Shown one piece after another: positions 1-6,174 of a stretch of DNA of 9,738 nt. The DNA is taken from the NCBI GenBank assembly GCA_004376205.1, contig SOKG01000009.1:1-9738 (forward strand). Reading direction: 5' to 3'. The DNA is from Dehalococcoidia bacterium (GTDB lineage: Bacteria > Chloroflexota > Dehalococcoidia > SZUA-161). The position numbers and the translations under genes are program-made. Below the pieces are notes generated by a model that was not told the origin of the DNA, ran no database searches, and worked only from the letters and a program-made list of their open reading frames with translations. The stretch's first letter is position 1. The number at the start of each line of letters is the position of its first letter.

Positions 1-76
1 ACAGGAGTGGGTGGCTCGGATTGGCAGAGAGTGGAATGAGTATTTGGACAATGTAAGAAAGCACGAGGTTCGATAG
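1..76 (+). CDS. 3' end of an unidentified protein (5'-truncated by the window edge)
   Basis: The frame starting at base 2 is open from the window edge to a TAG at 74-76 and gives 24 residues ending in NVRKHEVR. The peptide is hydrophilic and rich in Arg, Glu and Trp, like an amphipathic C-terminal helix. The other plus frames stop sooner; frame 1 hits a TGA near base 37. This is too little to name a family. It lies on the same strand as the SRPBCC gene that begins 178 bases downstream, so the two could be co-transcribed, but the gap is long and contains a small inverted repeat. That it is coding at all is an inference from the open frame and residue composition. Confidence 0.45.
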   Translation, partial: QEWVARIGREWNEYLDNVRKHEVR

Positions 77-96
77 GCTTTCTCTGCGGTATATAG

Positions 97-109
97 GCGT
101 CATAGACGC
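97..109. repeat. Small perfect inverted repeat (possible weak terminator or RNA hairpin)
   Basis: GCGTC (97-101) and GACGC (105-109) form a perfect 5-bp stem around the 3-base loop ATA. It begins about 20 bases after the stop codon of the truncated upstream gene. No T-run follows on the plus strand, so it is not a convincing intrinsic terminator and may be chance. I see nothing else clear in 77-254 apart from the Shine-Dalgarno site before the next gene. Confidence 0.25.
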
Positions 110-241
110 TCTAGAAATCGTACCAACCGAGACCAAGCAGTACCGACAAGGTTACTACTGGGGAGTCGACTGAATAGGACACTCCGCCTGGCCCGAATCC
201 AACGGATATGTAGATTCTGCAGGGCATGAAAACGAAGCCGT

Positions 242-247
242 GGAGGG
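242..247 (+). promoter_or_regulatory. Shine-Dalgarno site fixing the SRPBCC gene start
   Basis: GGAGGG lies 7 bases upstream of the ATG at 255-257, an ideal spacing. An in-frame GTG at 240-242 would overlap this site and has no comparable ribosome-binding site, so ATG 255 is preferred. Confidence 0.65.
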
Positions 248-254
248 TTCCAGT

Positions 255-701
255 ATGAGAAGCGTGGAAGTGAGCCTCACAATCAAAGCGCCGAGGGACC
301 AGGTGCTCAGGGAGATCTCGGAGTACACCCATCCTCCTATACTCCACAAGGGACGCATTGAGTCTGTCCTTGTGCTGGAGGACGAGAACAATGTCAGTGT
401 CGCCCTGTGGCGACTCAAGGTGCTGGGGTTTGTGCGCGAGGCAAAGCAAAGGCAGACTGTAATGCCGCCGGACAAGATGACCAACGAGACCATCACTGGA
501 TTCGCCCGGGGCACGGTGGAGAGCACCTTCCTCTATGAGACGAGCGAGGGCACCAACATTGTGGACAGGGTGGACGTAAGAGTGCCGCGGTGGGGCATCC
601 TGCTTGAGCCACTGGTCGCCTGGTACACCAAGCGCCTGGTTCGCAGTATACTGCTGGACCACAAGAGGGACATAGAATCCAGTTCTTCGTCCCCCTTCTA
701 A
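255..701 (+). CDS. SRPBCC (START/Bet v 1-like) family protein
   Basis: The 148-residue product looks like a small single-domain SRPBCC protein, a fold that binds hydrophobic ligands in a deep cavity (polyketide cyclase/dehydrase-like proteins). The evidence is the layout. An N-terminal beta strand with the usual 'I.AP.D.V...I' pattern (residues 4-24, VEVSLTIKAPRDQVLREIS) is followed by a run of alternating strands (34-110) and a long C-terminal amphipathic helix (about 113-137). The tail is SSSSSPF. There is no signal peptide or membrane segment. The start at ATG 255 has a GGAGGG site 7 bases upstream; a GTG at 240 would add five residues. It is the only complete plus-strand gene here and faces the minus-strand tRNA and thiolase convergently. 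Its ligand cannot be deduced. The fold assignment rests on pattern recognition only, but the opposite-strand open frame (111-662) shows no family features. Confidence 0.7.
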   Translation: MRSVEVSLTIKAPRDQVLREISEYTHPPILHKGRIESVLVLEDENNVSVALWRLKVLGFVREAKQRQTVMPPDKMTNETITGFARGTVESTFLYETSEGTNIVDRVDVRVPRWGILLEPLVAWYTKRLVRSILLDHKRDIESSSSSPF

Positions 702-778
702 AAAGGGCAGAGACAGGATAACTGAAGGGGGAAGCTAATGCAAACTCGAAGTGTTAAGCAATCAACAAAAAGCAACGG

Positions 779-850
779 TGGGCCCGGCAGGATTCGAACC
801 TGCGACCAATCGGTTATGAGCCGATCGCTCTGCCACTGAGCTACGAGCCC
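779..850 (-). tRNA. tRNA with CAT anticodon (elongator Met, or Ile2 read by lysidine)
   Basis: The minus strand folds into a complete 72-base cloverleaf. The acceptor is GGGCTCG/CGGGCCC with one G-T pair. The D arm is GCTC/GAGC, the anticodon stem ATCGG/CCGAT with loop CTCATAA (anticodon at 816-818), the variable loop 5 bases, and the T arm GCAGG/CCTGC with loop TTCGAAT. The discriminator is A. Position 1 is a normal G-C pair, so it lacks the C1-A72 mismatch of bacterial initiator tRNA. CAT can mean elongator Met or, with lysidine at C34, Ile for AUA codons; I cannot decide which, and favour Met. The 3' CCA is not encoded (the bases after the discriminator read CCG). It starts 22 bases after the thiolase stop on the same strand, with no clear promoter in between. 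Confidence 0.93.
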
Positions 851-872
851 ACTGATTCGGTTTGACCGGTCT

Positions 873-2030
873 CTAGCTTGCTATCTCCAGGACTGTTGCG
901 GCCCCCTGCCCCATCCCCACGCACATCGCCGCCAGCCCGTATCTTGCCTGGCGACGCGCCATCTCATGAACCAGTGTGGTCACGAGCCTGGCCCCGGTGC
1001 ATCCCATGGGGTGCCCCAGGGCGACTGCTCCGCCGTTGGGATTTACCTTTTCCTCGTCAATTCCCAGCTCTCTGATGGCAACCATGGCTACCACAGCAAA
1101 GGCTTCGTTTAGTTCTGCCAAATCGATATCAGCTATAGTCAATCCTGCCCTCTCCAGGGCTTTCCTTGCTGCCGGGACCATACCGAGTCCCATCAGCTTG
1201 GGATCGACCCCGGCTACAGCCATAGAGAGCACCTTTGCCTTGGGCATGAGACCTATTTCCTCAGACTTCTCCCGGGACACGAGCATTACGGCCGCTGCTC
1301 CGTCGCTTGCCGGCGAGGTTGTTGCCGCAGTGATCATTCCCCCCTGCCGGGAAATGGGTTCGAGTGCAGCCATGAGCTCAGGAGAGGTGTAAGGCCTTGG
1401 GTTTTGGTCGCTATCTACCAGCCTCTTGCTACCGTTGTCTGAAGTTATTTCTACGGGGACCATCTCGTTCTTAAATCTCCCCTCCTCTTGAGCGGCTACC
1501 GCTTTCCGATGGCTTCTTGAGGCGAACTCCTCCTGTTCCTGCCTGGAGATATCATACATCTCGGCCAGGTTCTCGGCAGTCAAACCCATAGAGGAGGAGC
1601 TACGATGGACAAACTGGAACCGCTTCGGATGCAAGTCAGCTCCTGCTCCCTCGGGTAGATGGGTCATGCTCTCGATGCCGCCAGCGATAAAGATGTCGCC
1701 GCAGCCGGTCCTGATCGCCTGGGCGGCGCTGTGAACCGCAGTCATGCTCGAAGCACATTGGCGGTTGATGGTCTGAGCAGCAACTTCAAAAGGCAGGCCG
1801 GCCATTATGGCAATGTACCGGGCCACATTCATTGCCTGCTCACCTGTCTGGTTGGCGCAGCCCAGGATTACATCCTCTATCTGCTTTGGGTCTACATTTG
1901 TTCGCCTGAGTAGTTCCTGAATAACGATAACGCCGAGTTCGTCGGAACGAATATCCTTGAACCAACCCTTCTCTGGATGCGCCCTTGCTATGGGGGTGCG
2001 CACCGCGTCTACTACTACCGCCTCTCGCAT
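873..2030 (-). CDS. Thiolase family protein (acetyl-CoA C-acyltransferase / acetyltransferase)
   Basis: This 385-residue protein is a full-length thiolase, cytoplasmic. It either cleaves 3-ketoacyl-CoA with CoA or condenses two acetyl-CoA. Numbered from ATG 2030, the nucleophilic Cys92 sits in NRQCASSM. The N-E-A-F motif is at 308-311, the catalytic His340 is in GGAVALGHPMGCTGAR, and the proton-shuttling Cys370 is in MCVGMGQG near the C-terminus. All catalytic residues are intact and the length is normal for the family. An in-frame TTG at 2039 would add three residues. I prefer the ATG because MREAVVVDAVRTP is the usual thiolase N-terminus; neither start has a strong Shine-Dalgarno. The sequence alone does not separate a degradative FadA-type from a biosynthetic AtoB-type enzyme. 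No other beta-oxidation gene is in view. It has its own candidate promoter in the spacer after the epimerase gene, and the CAT-anticodon tRNA follows directly. Confidence 0.93.
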   Translation of the reverse strand: MREAVVVDAVRTPIARAHPEKGWFKDIRSDELGVIVIQELLRRTNVDPKQIEDVILGCANQTGEQAMNVARYIAIMAGLPFEVAAQTINRQCASSMTAVHSAAQAIRTGCGDIFIAGGIESMTHLPEGAGADLHPKRFQFVHRSSSSMGLTAENLAEMYDISRQEQEEFASRSHRKAVAAQEEGRFKNEMVPVEITSDNGSKRLVDSDQNPRPYTSPELMAALEPISRQGGMITAATTSPASDGAAAVMLVSREKSEEIGLMPKAKVLSMAVAGVDPKLMGLGMVPAARKALERAGLTIADIDLAELNEAFAVVAMVAIRELGIDEEKVNPNGGAVALGHPMGCTGARLVTTLVHEMARRQARYGLAAMCVGMGQGAATVLEIAS

Positions 2031-2103
2031 TCCCGACAACTGATATCTGTCCCGATCAGGATTCCCAGCTGTGACCCTTCTAGGTTAACTCTACGTCAGA
2101 CCT

Positions 2104-2132
2104 ATTTTAAATCAGCGGCGCAAAACTCGCAA
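2104..2132 (-). promoter_or_regulatory. Candidate sigma-70-type promoter for the thiolase gene
   Basis: Read on the minus strand, TTGCGA (2127-2132, 4 of 6 to consensus) and TAAAAT (2104-2109, 5 of 6) are separated by exactly 17 bases. The site lies in the 111-base (or 120-base) gap between the epimerase stop and the thiolase start and would give a leader of about 65 bases. It suggests the thiolase (and possibly the tRNA after it) is transcribed independently of the glm operon. Inference from consensus match only. Confidence 0.45.
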
Positions 2133-2136
2133 GTAG

Positions 2137-2157
2137 AAGGTTGGTATATACTACCTT
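2137..2157. repeat. Interrupted inverted repeat at the end of the glm-galE operon
   Basis: AAGGT (2137-2141) and ACCTT (2153-2157) flank the palindrome GTATATAC (2144-2151), and the element overlaps the epimerase stop codon. It could be a weak transcript-end hairpin or a protein-binding site just upstream of the thiolase promoter. The stem is interrupted and no proper T-tract follows on the minus strand, so terminator function is doubtful. Confidence 0.25.
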
Positions 2158-3089
2158 GCTGGGGTTTGTTTGGCTAGAGTTCTGTAGTACTCTGCGGTTT
2201 TTGCTATTCCTTCTTTGAGCGAAAGCCGTGGGCTCCAGCCAAGTTCCTCTTTAGCCTTGCTGCATTCGAGGCAGATGCGGTAGACCTCCCCCTTGCGAAC
2301 TGGAGCATAAATAGGGGAACCTTGATACCCCAGTACATCAGCCAGGGTGTCGAATATCTCCTGGTCGGAGGTCTCGATACCCGTCCCAATGTTGAGTATG
2401 GAGTTCTTCCCTCGATCAAGAGCGAGGATATTGGCGTCTATCACGTCCGACACGTGTACATAGTCCCTGGTTTTGTCCCCGGGGCCGAAGATGGTGGGTT
2501 GTTTCCCTGTGAGCATCTGGGTGGCGAAGATGGCCACCACTCCTGCTTCTCCGAAGGGATTTTGCCGAGGGCCATAGACGTTAGCATATCTCAATGTTAC
2601 GTGCTCAAGCCCGTGTAGGCCGCTATAGAGATGAAGATAGTGCTCGACGGTATGCTTTGATACGCCGTATTGGGAGACGGGGTTTACTGGGTGATTCTCG
2701 TCAGCGGGAAGATATTGTGCCTCCCCGTATATCGCTCCTCCTGTGGAGGCATATATTAGCCTCTTGACGCCGAATTGGAGGCAGTTGGTGATCACGTTCA
2801 GGCTGCCCAGGATATTGCCCTCGGCATCCGCTACGGGGTCGTCCGCTGATTTCCGTACGTCTATCTGGGCTGCGTGGTGGTTCACTATCTCCGGCCTCTC
2901 GCGCTCGAATACAGACGATAGCTCCTTATCGCAAATGCTGAGCTGGTAGAATTTGGCGTTGGGGTTGAGGTTTTCTCGAAATCCGCTGGAGAGATTGTCT
3001 GCCACCACAACCTCATGACCGAGGTTGATCAAGGCATCCACTACGTTAGAGCCAATGAACCCCGCGCCTCCGGTGAACAGGATTTTCAA
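2151..3089 (-). CDS. galE: NAD-dependent UDP-sugar 4-epimerase (GalE-like, extended SDR)
   Basis: The 312-residue product is an extended short-chain dehydrogenase/reductase of the UDP-glucose 4-epimerase type. It inverts C4 of a UDP-hexose using bound NAD. Visible motifs: the Rossmann GGAGFIGS (residues 7-14), an acidic residue after strand 2 (Asp31), HHAAQIDVRKS (71-81), the STGGAIYG segment with the catalytic Ser/Thr (about 115-122), the YGVSK catalytic pair Tyr141 and Lys145, and the substrate-domain RDYVHVSD (208-215). I chose the TTG at 3087-3089 as start because AGGAG lies 6 bases upstream and the protein then begins MKILFTGGAG, as is usual in the family. A second TTG at 3122 would add 11 residues but has no Shine-Dalgarno. 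It is the last gene of the operon, 45 bases after glmS. In this context UDP-GlcNAc/UDP-GalNAc is a plausible substrate pair, but UDP-Glc/UDP-Gal or another UDP-sugar cannot be excluded. Confidence 0.9.
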   Translation of the reverse strand: MKILFTGGAGFIGSNVVDALINLGHEVVVADNLSSGFRENLNPNAKFYQLSICDKELSSVFERERPEIVNHHAAQIDVRKSADDPVADAEGNILGSLNVITNCLQFGVKRLIYASTGGAIYGEAQYLPADENHPVNPVSQYGVSKHTVEHYLHLYSGLHGLEHVTLRYANVYGPRQNPFGEAGVVAIFATQMLTGKQPTIFGPGDKTRDYVHVSDVIDANILALDRGKNSILNIGTGIETSDQEIFDTLADVLGYQGSPIYAPVRKGEVYRICLECSKAKEELGWSPRLSLKEGIAKTAEYYRTLAKQTPAR

Positions 3090-3095
3090 GGTTCT

Positions 3096-3100
3096 CTCCT
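3096..3100 (-). promoter_or_regulatory. Shine-Dalgarno site deciding the epimerase TTG start
   Basis: On the minus strand AGGAG is followed by six bases and then TTG at 3089-3087. This site makes the downstream TTG a better start than the TTG at 3122, which has no purine-rich site in front of it. Confidence 0.65.
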
Positions 3101-3134
3101 GAATGTTCTCGACTTGTTCCAAAAATAGGTAGGG

Positions 3135-4919
3135 TTATTCCACGGTGACGCTTTTGGCCAGATTTCGTGGCGTGTCTATGGAACAGCCTCGCTCTTTAGC
3201 GGTGTAGTAGGCAAGTAGCTGCAATGCGATTGAATTAACCACAGGGGAGAACATGGGGTCGACTTTGGGGACTCTGATCACGAAGTCGACGTATTTCTCG
3301 ATCTCGTCATCACCTTCCTCGGCGACCGCGATCACCGGTGATTCTCTGGCCTTTATCTCTTTTATGTTTACTAAAAGCGTTTCATATGTATTATCCCTGG
3401 CGGTGATGGCGATAACCGGGGTATCCGGCGTGAGCAGAGCGAAGGGGCCGTGCTTCAGTTCCCCGGCGGCGTAGCCCTCGGCATGGATATAGGAAATCTC
3501 TTTCATCTTTAGTGCACCCTCAAGAGCTACCGGGAAATTGATCCCTCTGGCAACAAAGAAAACATTTTCATGCTCTGCCAGGTGCTTCCCGCGCTCAGCG
3601 ATCTCCCCTTCCCTATCGAGTATTTCATGGACTTTGTTCGGCAACTGCCTCAGCTCTGCAATCAAGCTCCCACGGGAGCGAACGTCTACCGATGCCCGGG
3701 CCATGGCCAACAAATACAGCATTACCAGCTGAGCGATGAAGCTCTTAGTAGCGGCTACACTTATCTCAGGCCCTGCTTTTATGTAAAGTACATCGTCGCC
3801 GATGCGGGTGGCGCTGCTCCCGACTACATTGGTGATCACCAGGGTATGGCAGCCCAACTCCTTGGCCTTCTTCAGTGCCCTCATGCTGTCGGCGGTCTCG
3901 CCTGATTGGGTAATGACTATGACCCAGGTCTTGCCCAGCACGGTGTCAGAGTAGTTGAACTCTGAGGCTATATCGACTCTGACCGGTATCTGTGCTAGTC
4001 TTTCAATCACGTGCTTCCCTACCAAGGCGGCGTGGTATGAGGTACCGCAAGCCAGGATGAGGATGTTGCTAAAGTCCAAATCCCTTCTTATCCCCAGGTC
4101 TATCTCCGGCTCCAGCGCTGAGATATGCCCCGCGAAGGTATTTCGAATCACCCTGGGCTGCTCATGGATTTCTTTGATCATGAAGTGATCATAACCCGCT
4201 TTTTGGGCTTCCTCTATGCTCCAGGGAACCCTATGCTCGGCCCTTTCGACCTTCTTGCCGTTTCTGGTGAACTTGACGTCGTTCTTGGTGATAACGCCTA
4301 TGTCCCCATCCTCGAGGTACATTACTCTATCGGTGTAGTCCAACACCGCGGGCACATCTGAAGCCACCAGATTCTCCTTATCGCCGATGCCTATGATCAA
4401 AGGGCTCTCTTTTCTGGCTACGATCAACTCCTTCCGATCGGCGTGAATAGCGATGAGGGAATATGCTCCTGTTATGTCAACAATGGCTCGGGATACCGCT
4501 TGTTCCAGGTTTCCCCGATAGTATTTCTCGATCAGGTGAGGTATGACCTCGGTGTCTGTCTCCGAGCGAAAGGTATGCCCTTCACTGGTTAGCTGTTCTC
4601 TCAACTGGAGATAATTGTCGATCACCCCGTTGTGGACCACTGCGACCTTGCCGCTGCAGTCTGTATGTGGGTGGGCATTTGATTCCGATGGCTTGCCGTG
4701 GGTGGCCCATCTGGTATGTCCGATGCCTGTTCGGCTGTCGTTCGGCTGCAGGTTTCTTTCCAGGGTTTCAATCCTTACCGCACCTTTGTAGACCTCGGTG
4801 CCTCTGCCAAGCAGTGCGATACCGCATGAGTCGTAACCCCGATACTCCAGCCTCTTCAGGCAATTGATCAAGACAGGCTGTGCTTCCCTTTCCCCCACGT
4901 AACCAACGATGCCGCACAT
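3135..4919 (-). CDS. glmS: Glutamine--fructose-6-phosphate aminotransferase (isomerizing)
   Basis: GlmS moves the amide nitrogen of glutamine to fructose-6-phosphate, giving glucosamine-6-phosphate, the committed step of amino-sugar synthesis. The 594 residues cover the whole enzyme. The N-terminal glutaminase (Ntn) domain, about 1-215, has the nucleophile Cys2 exposed once Met is removed (MCGIVGYVG), plus GHTRWATHG (67-75) and HNG (96-98). The first SIS domain, about 280-415, carries ACGTSYHA and TQSGETADS. The second, about 445-585, carries HAEGYAAGELKHGP (479-492) with the likely ring-opening His490. The C-terminus LAKSVTVE contains the lysine expected to form the Schiff base (Lys589). The start ATG is only 2 bases after the preceding TAA and has just a weak GGTG in front, which points to translational coupling. 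There is therefore no room for a glmS ribozyme leader. Intact and typical. Confidence 0.98.
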   Translation of the reverse strand: MCGIVGYVGEREAQPVLINCLKRLEYRGYDSCGIALLGRGTEVYKGAVRIETLERNLQPNDSRTGIGHTRWATHGKPSESNAHPHTDCSGKVAVVHNGVIDNYLQLREQLTSEGHTFRSETDTEVIPHLIEKYYRGNLEQAVSRAIVDITGAYSLIAIHADRKELIVARKESPLIIGIGDKENLVASDVPAVLDYTDRVMYLEDGDIGVITKNDVKFTRNGKKVERAEHRVPWSIEEAQKAGYDHFMIKEIHEQPRVIRNTFAGHISALEPEIDLGIRRDLDFSNILILACGTSYHAALVGKHVIERLAQIPVRVDIASEFNYSDTVLGKTWVIVITQSGETADSMRALKKAKELGCHTLVITNVVGSSATRIGDDVLYIKAGPEISVAATKSFIAQLVMLYLLAMARASVDVRSRGSLIAELRQLPNKVHEILDREGEIAERGKHLAEHENVFFVARGINFPVALEGALKMKEISYIHAEGYAAGELKHGPFALLTPDTPVIAITARDNTYETLLVNIKEIKARESPVIAVAEEGDDEIEKYVDFVIRVPKVDPMFSPVVNSIALQLLAYYTAKERGCSIDTPRNLAKSVTVE

Positions 4920-4921
4920 GA

Positions 4922-6106
4922 TTACACCACTAAGCCTTCGTCCGGGATACTCTCTTCGAGCACCTTCAGCGCCTTTACCTGGCAGCGATTGCCTGCGATG
5001 ATTCCAGGAGCGGTTACTGCACCGGTCCCAATGCTACAGTGTTCTCCCAGCATTGCTCCAATTCGCACCCGGTGATATTCGTCATCGACCTTGATCTCCG
5101 TCTCGCCGCTTTGGGTGACAAAGTGCCCTCTTATCTGGCACCCTCTATCGATGATCGAGTCTTGAACGGTGGAGCTAGGACCGATCTCCACACCATCTGC
5201 TATTATGCTGTTGGCGATTATGGTGAAGGGGGAGATGCACACGTTATTCCCCATGCTGGTCGAGGGCAGAACACACACACTGGGTCCTATTTCACAGTTC
5301 TCCCCGATGATAGCTGGGCCTACTATGTAGGAGTTTGATCTTATGGTACTGCCCTTTCCTATTGAGACGAGCCCTCTTATGGAGACACCGCTTTCGATAG
5401 TGCCTCCAGTTGCAGGGGATATCTTGGCCAGGGCCATATCGTTTAGCTGCAACATGTCCCAAGGGTAAACCACGTCAAGCCAGGAGCCGGTTGCCTCACA
5501 GGTCTTCACCTTGTGGCCGAGGGCAATCATGTTGAGAATAACGGAAGTCAGGTCTGTCTCTTGAGCGATCAAATCGAAGATCTCATCGCTGAAGGCGTAG
5601 ATGCCGGTGTTGACTAAGTGGCTCAGGGCTTCCTTCGGTTTTTCCACGATGCTAGTTACTATTCCGTCCTGTGCCTCTATCACGCCATATTTGGAGATGT
5701 TTTCCTGCTCCTTCACCAGGATGGTATTTGGTTGCGCCTGGACCAGTTCGGAGATGGTATCGGGCTCGATGATGTTGTCCCCGGACAGGGTCAGAAACTT
5801 GCCACTCACGCTTTCTCTTACCTGCTTCAGGGCGTGAGCGGTGCCGAGCTGCTGTCTTTGCTCCAGGTACTCAATCTCTACATCGAGCTGATCCCCGGCT
5901 CCGAGGTAATCCATCACCTGATTCTTTCTGTAGCCCACTACAACTAGTATTTTGCGAATCCCGTTCTTTGCCACTGCCTCGATTACGTACTGCAGTATGG
6001 GCTTATTGGCAATAGGAATCATGACCTTGGGTTTTGAGGCGGTAAATGGCCTCAGCCTCTGCCCCTCACCGGCAGCGAGAATGACAGCCTGCTCTATTCT
6101 TTCCAC
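4922..6106 (-). CDS. GlmU-like sugar-1-phosphate nucleotidylyltransferase with a divergent left-handed beta-helix (paralogue B)
   Basis: The 394-residue protein has an N-terminal nucleotidyltransferase domain (about 1-225) and a C-terminal hexapeptide left-handed beta-helix (about 235-375). The nucleotide-binding AAGEGQRLRPFT (11-22) and KPKVMIPI are intact, as are EQRQQLGTAHAL (82-93) and the metal-ligand Asp110 in SGDN. It should activate a sugar-1-phosphate with UTP or dTTP. It is clearly homologous to the preceding gene (TAHALK and the PIANKPI block are shared). But in the helix, the sites matching the archaeal-GlmU acetyltransferase residues His, Tyr and Asn carry Pro310, Thr313 and Ser333, so acetyltransferase activity is doubtful. 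The start is GTG with GGAGGG 8 bases upstream (6115-6120). A 68-base gap separates it from paralogue A, and its stop is 2 bases before glmS. Function could be UDP-glucose or dTDP-glucose pyrophosphorylase or a GlmU partner; substrate unknown. Confidence 0.88.
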   Translation of the reverse strand: MERIEQAVILAAGEGQRLRPFTASKPKVMIPIANKPILQYVIEAVAKNGIRKILVVVGYRKNQVMDYLGAGDQLDVEIEYLEQRQQLGTAHALKQVRESVSGKFLTLSGDNIIEPDTISELVQAQPNTILVKEQENISKYGVIEAQDGIVTSIVEKPKEALSHLVNTGIYAFSDEIFDLIAQETDLTSVILNMIALGHKVKTCEATGSWLDVVYPWDMLQLNDMALAKISPATGGTIESGVSIRGLVSIGKGSTIRSNSYIVGPAIIGENCEIGPSVCVLPSTSMGNNVCISPFTIIANSIIADGVEIGPSSTVQDSIIDRGCQIRGHFVTQSGETEIKVDDEYHRVRIGAMLGEHCSIGTGAVTAPGIIAGNRCQVKALKVLEESIPDEGLVV

Positions 6107-6174
6107 TTCTTGCTCCCTCCGTCATTGCGACCCAAGCCGTATGTCTTCACCAGGGGATACCCTCAGACCCCCCG

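Noticed and set aside
111..662. Minus-strand open frame of 183 codons opposite the SRPBCC gene, longer than the gene itself
   Set aside because: It shows no recognisable motif, while the plus-strand frame has a fitting fold pattern and a well-spaced Shine-Dalgarno. It is a mirror of real coding sequence.
702..778. CCCTT/AAGGG pairing at the end of the SRPBCC gene as an intrinsic terminator
   Set aside because: The stem is only about 5 bp, overlaps the stop codon and lacks a T-tract on the plus strand. A T5 run on the minus strand near 760-772 has no hairpin before it other than the tRNA.
738..860. Short plus-strand frame with a purine-rich site before an ATG at 738
   Set aside because: It runs antisense through the CAT-anticodon tRNA and yields the familiar false peptide GRIRTCD that comes from translating the back of tRNA genes.
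4920..4921. Possible glmS ribozyme or riboswitch before glmS
   Set aside because: Only 2 bases separate the upstream stop codon from the glmS start, and the preceding sequence is coding, so there is no leader to hold one.
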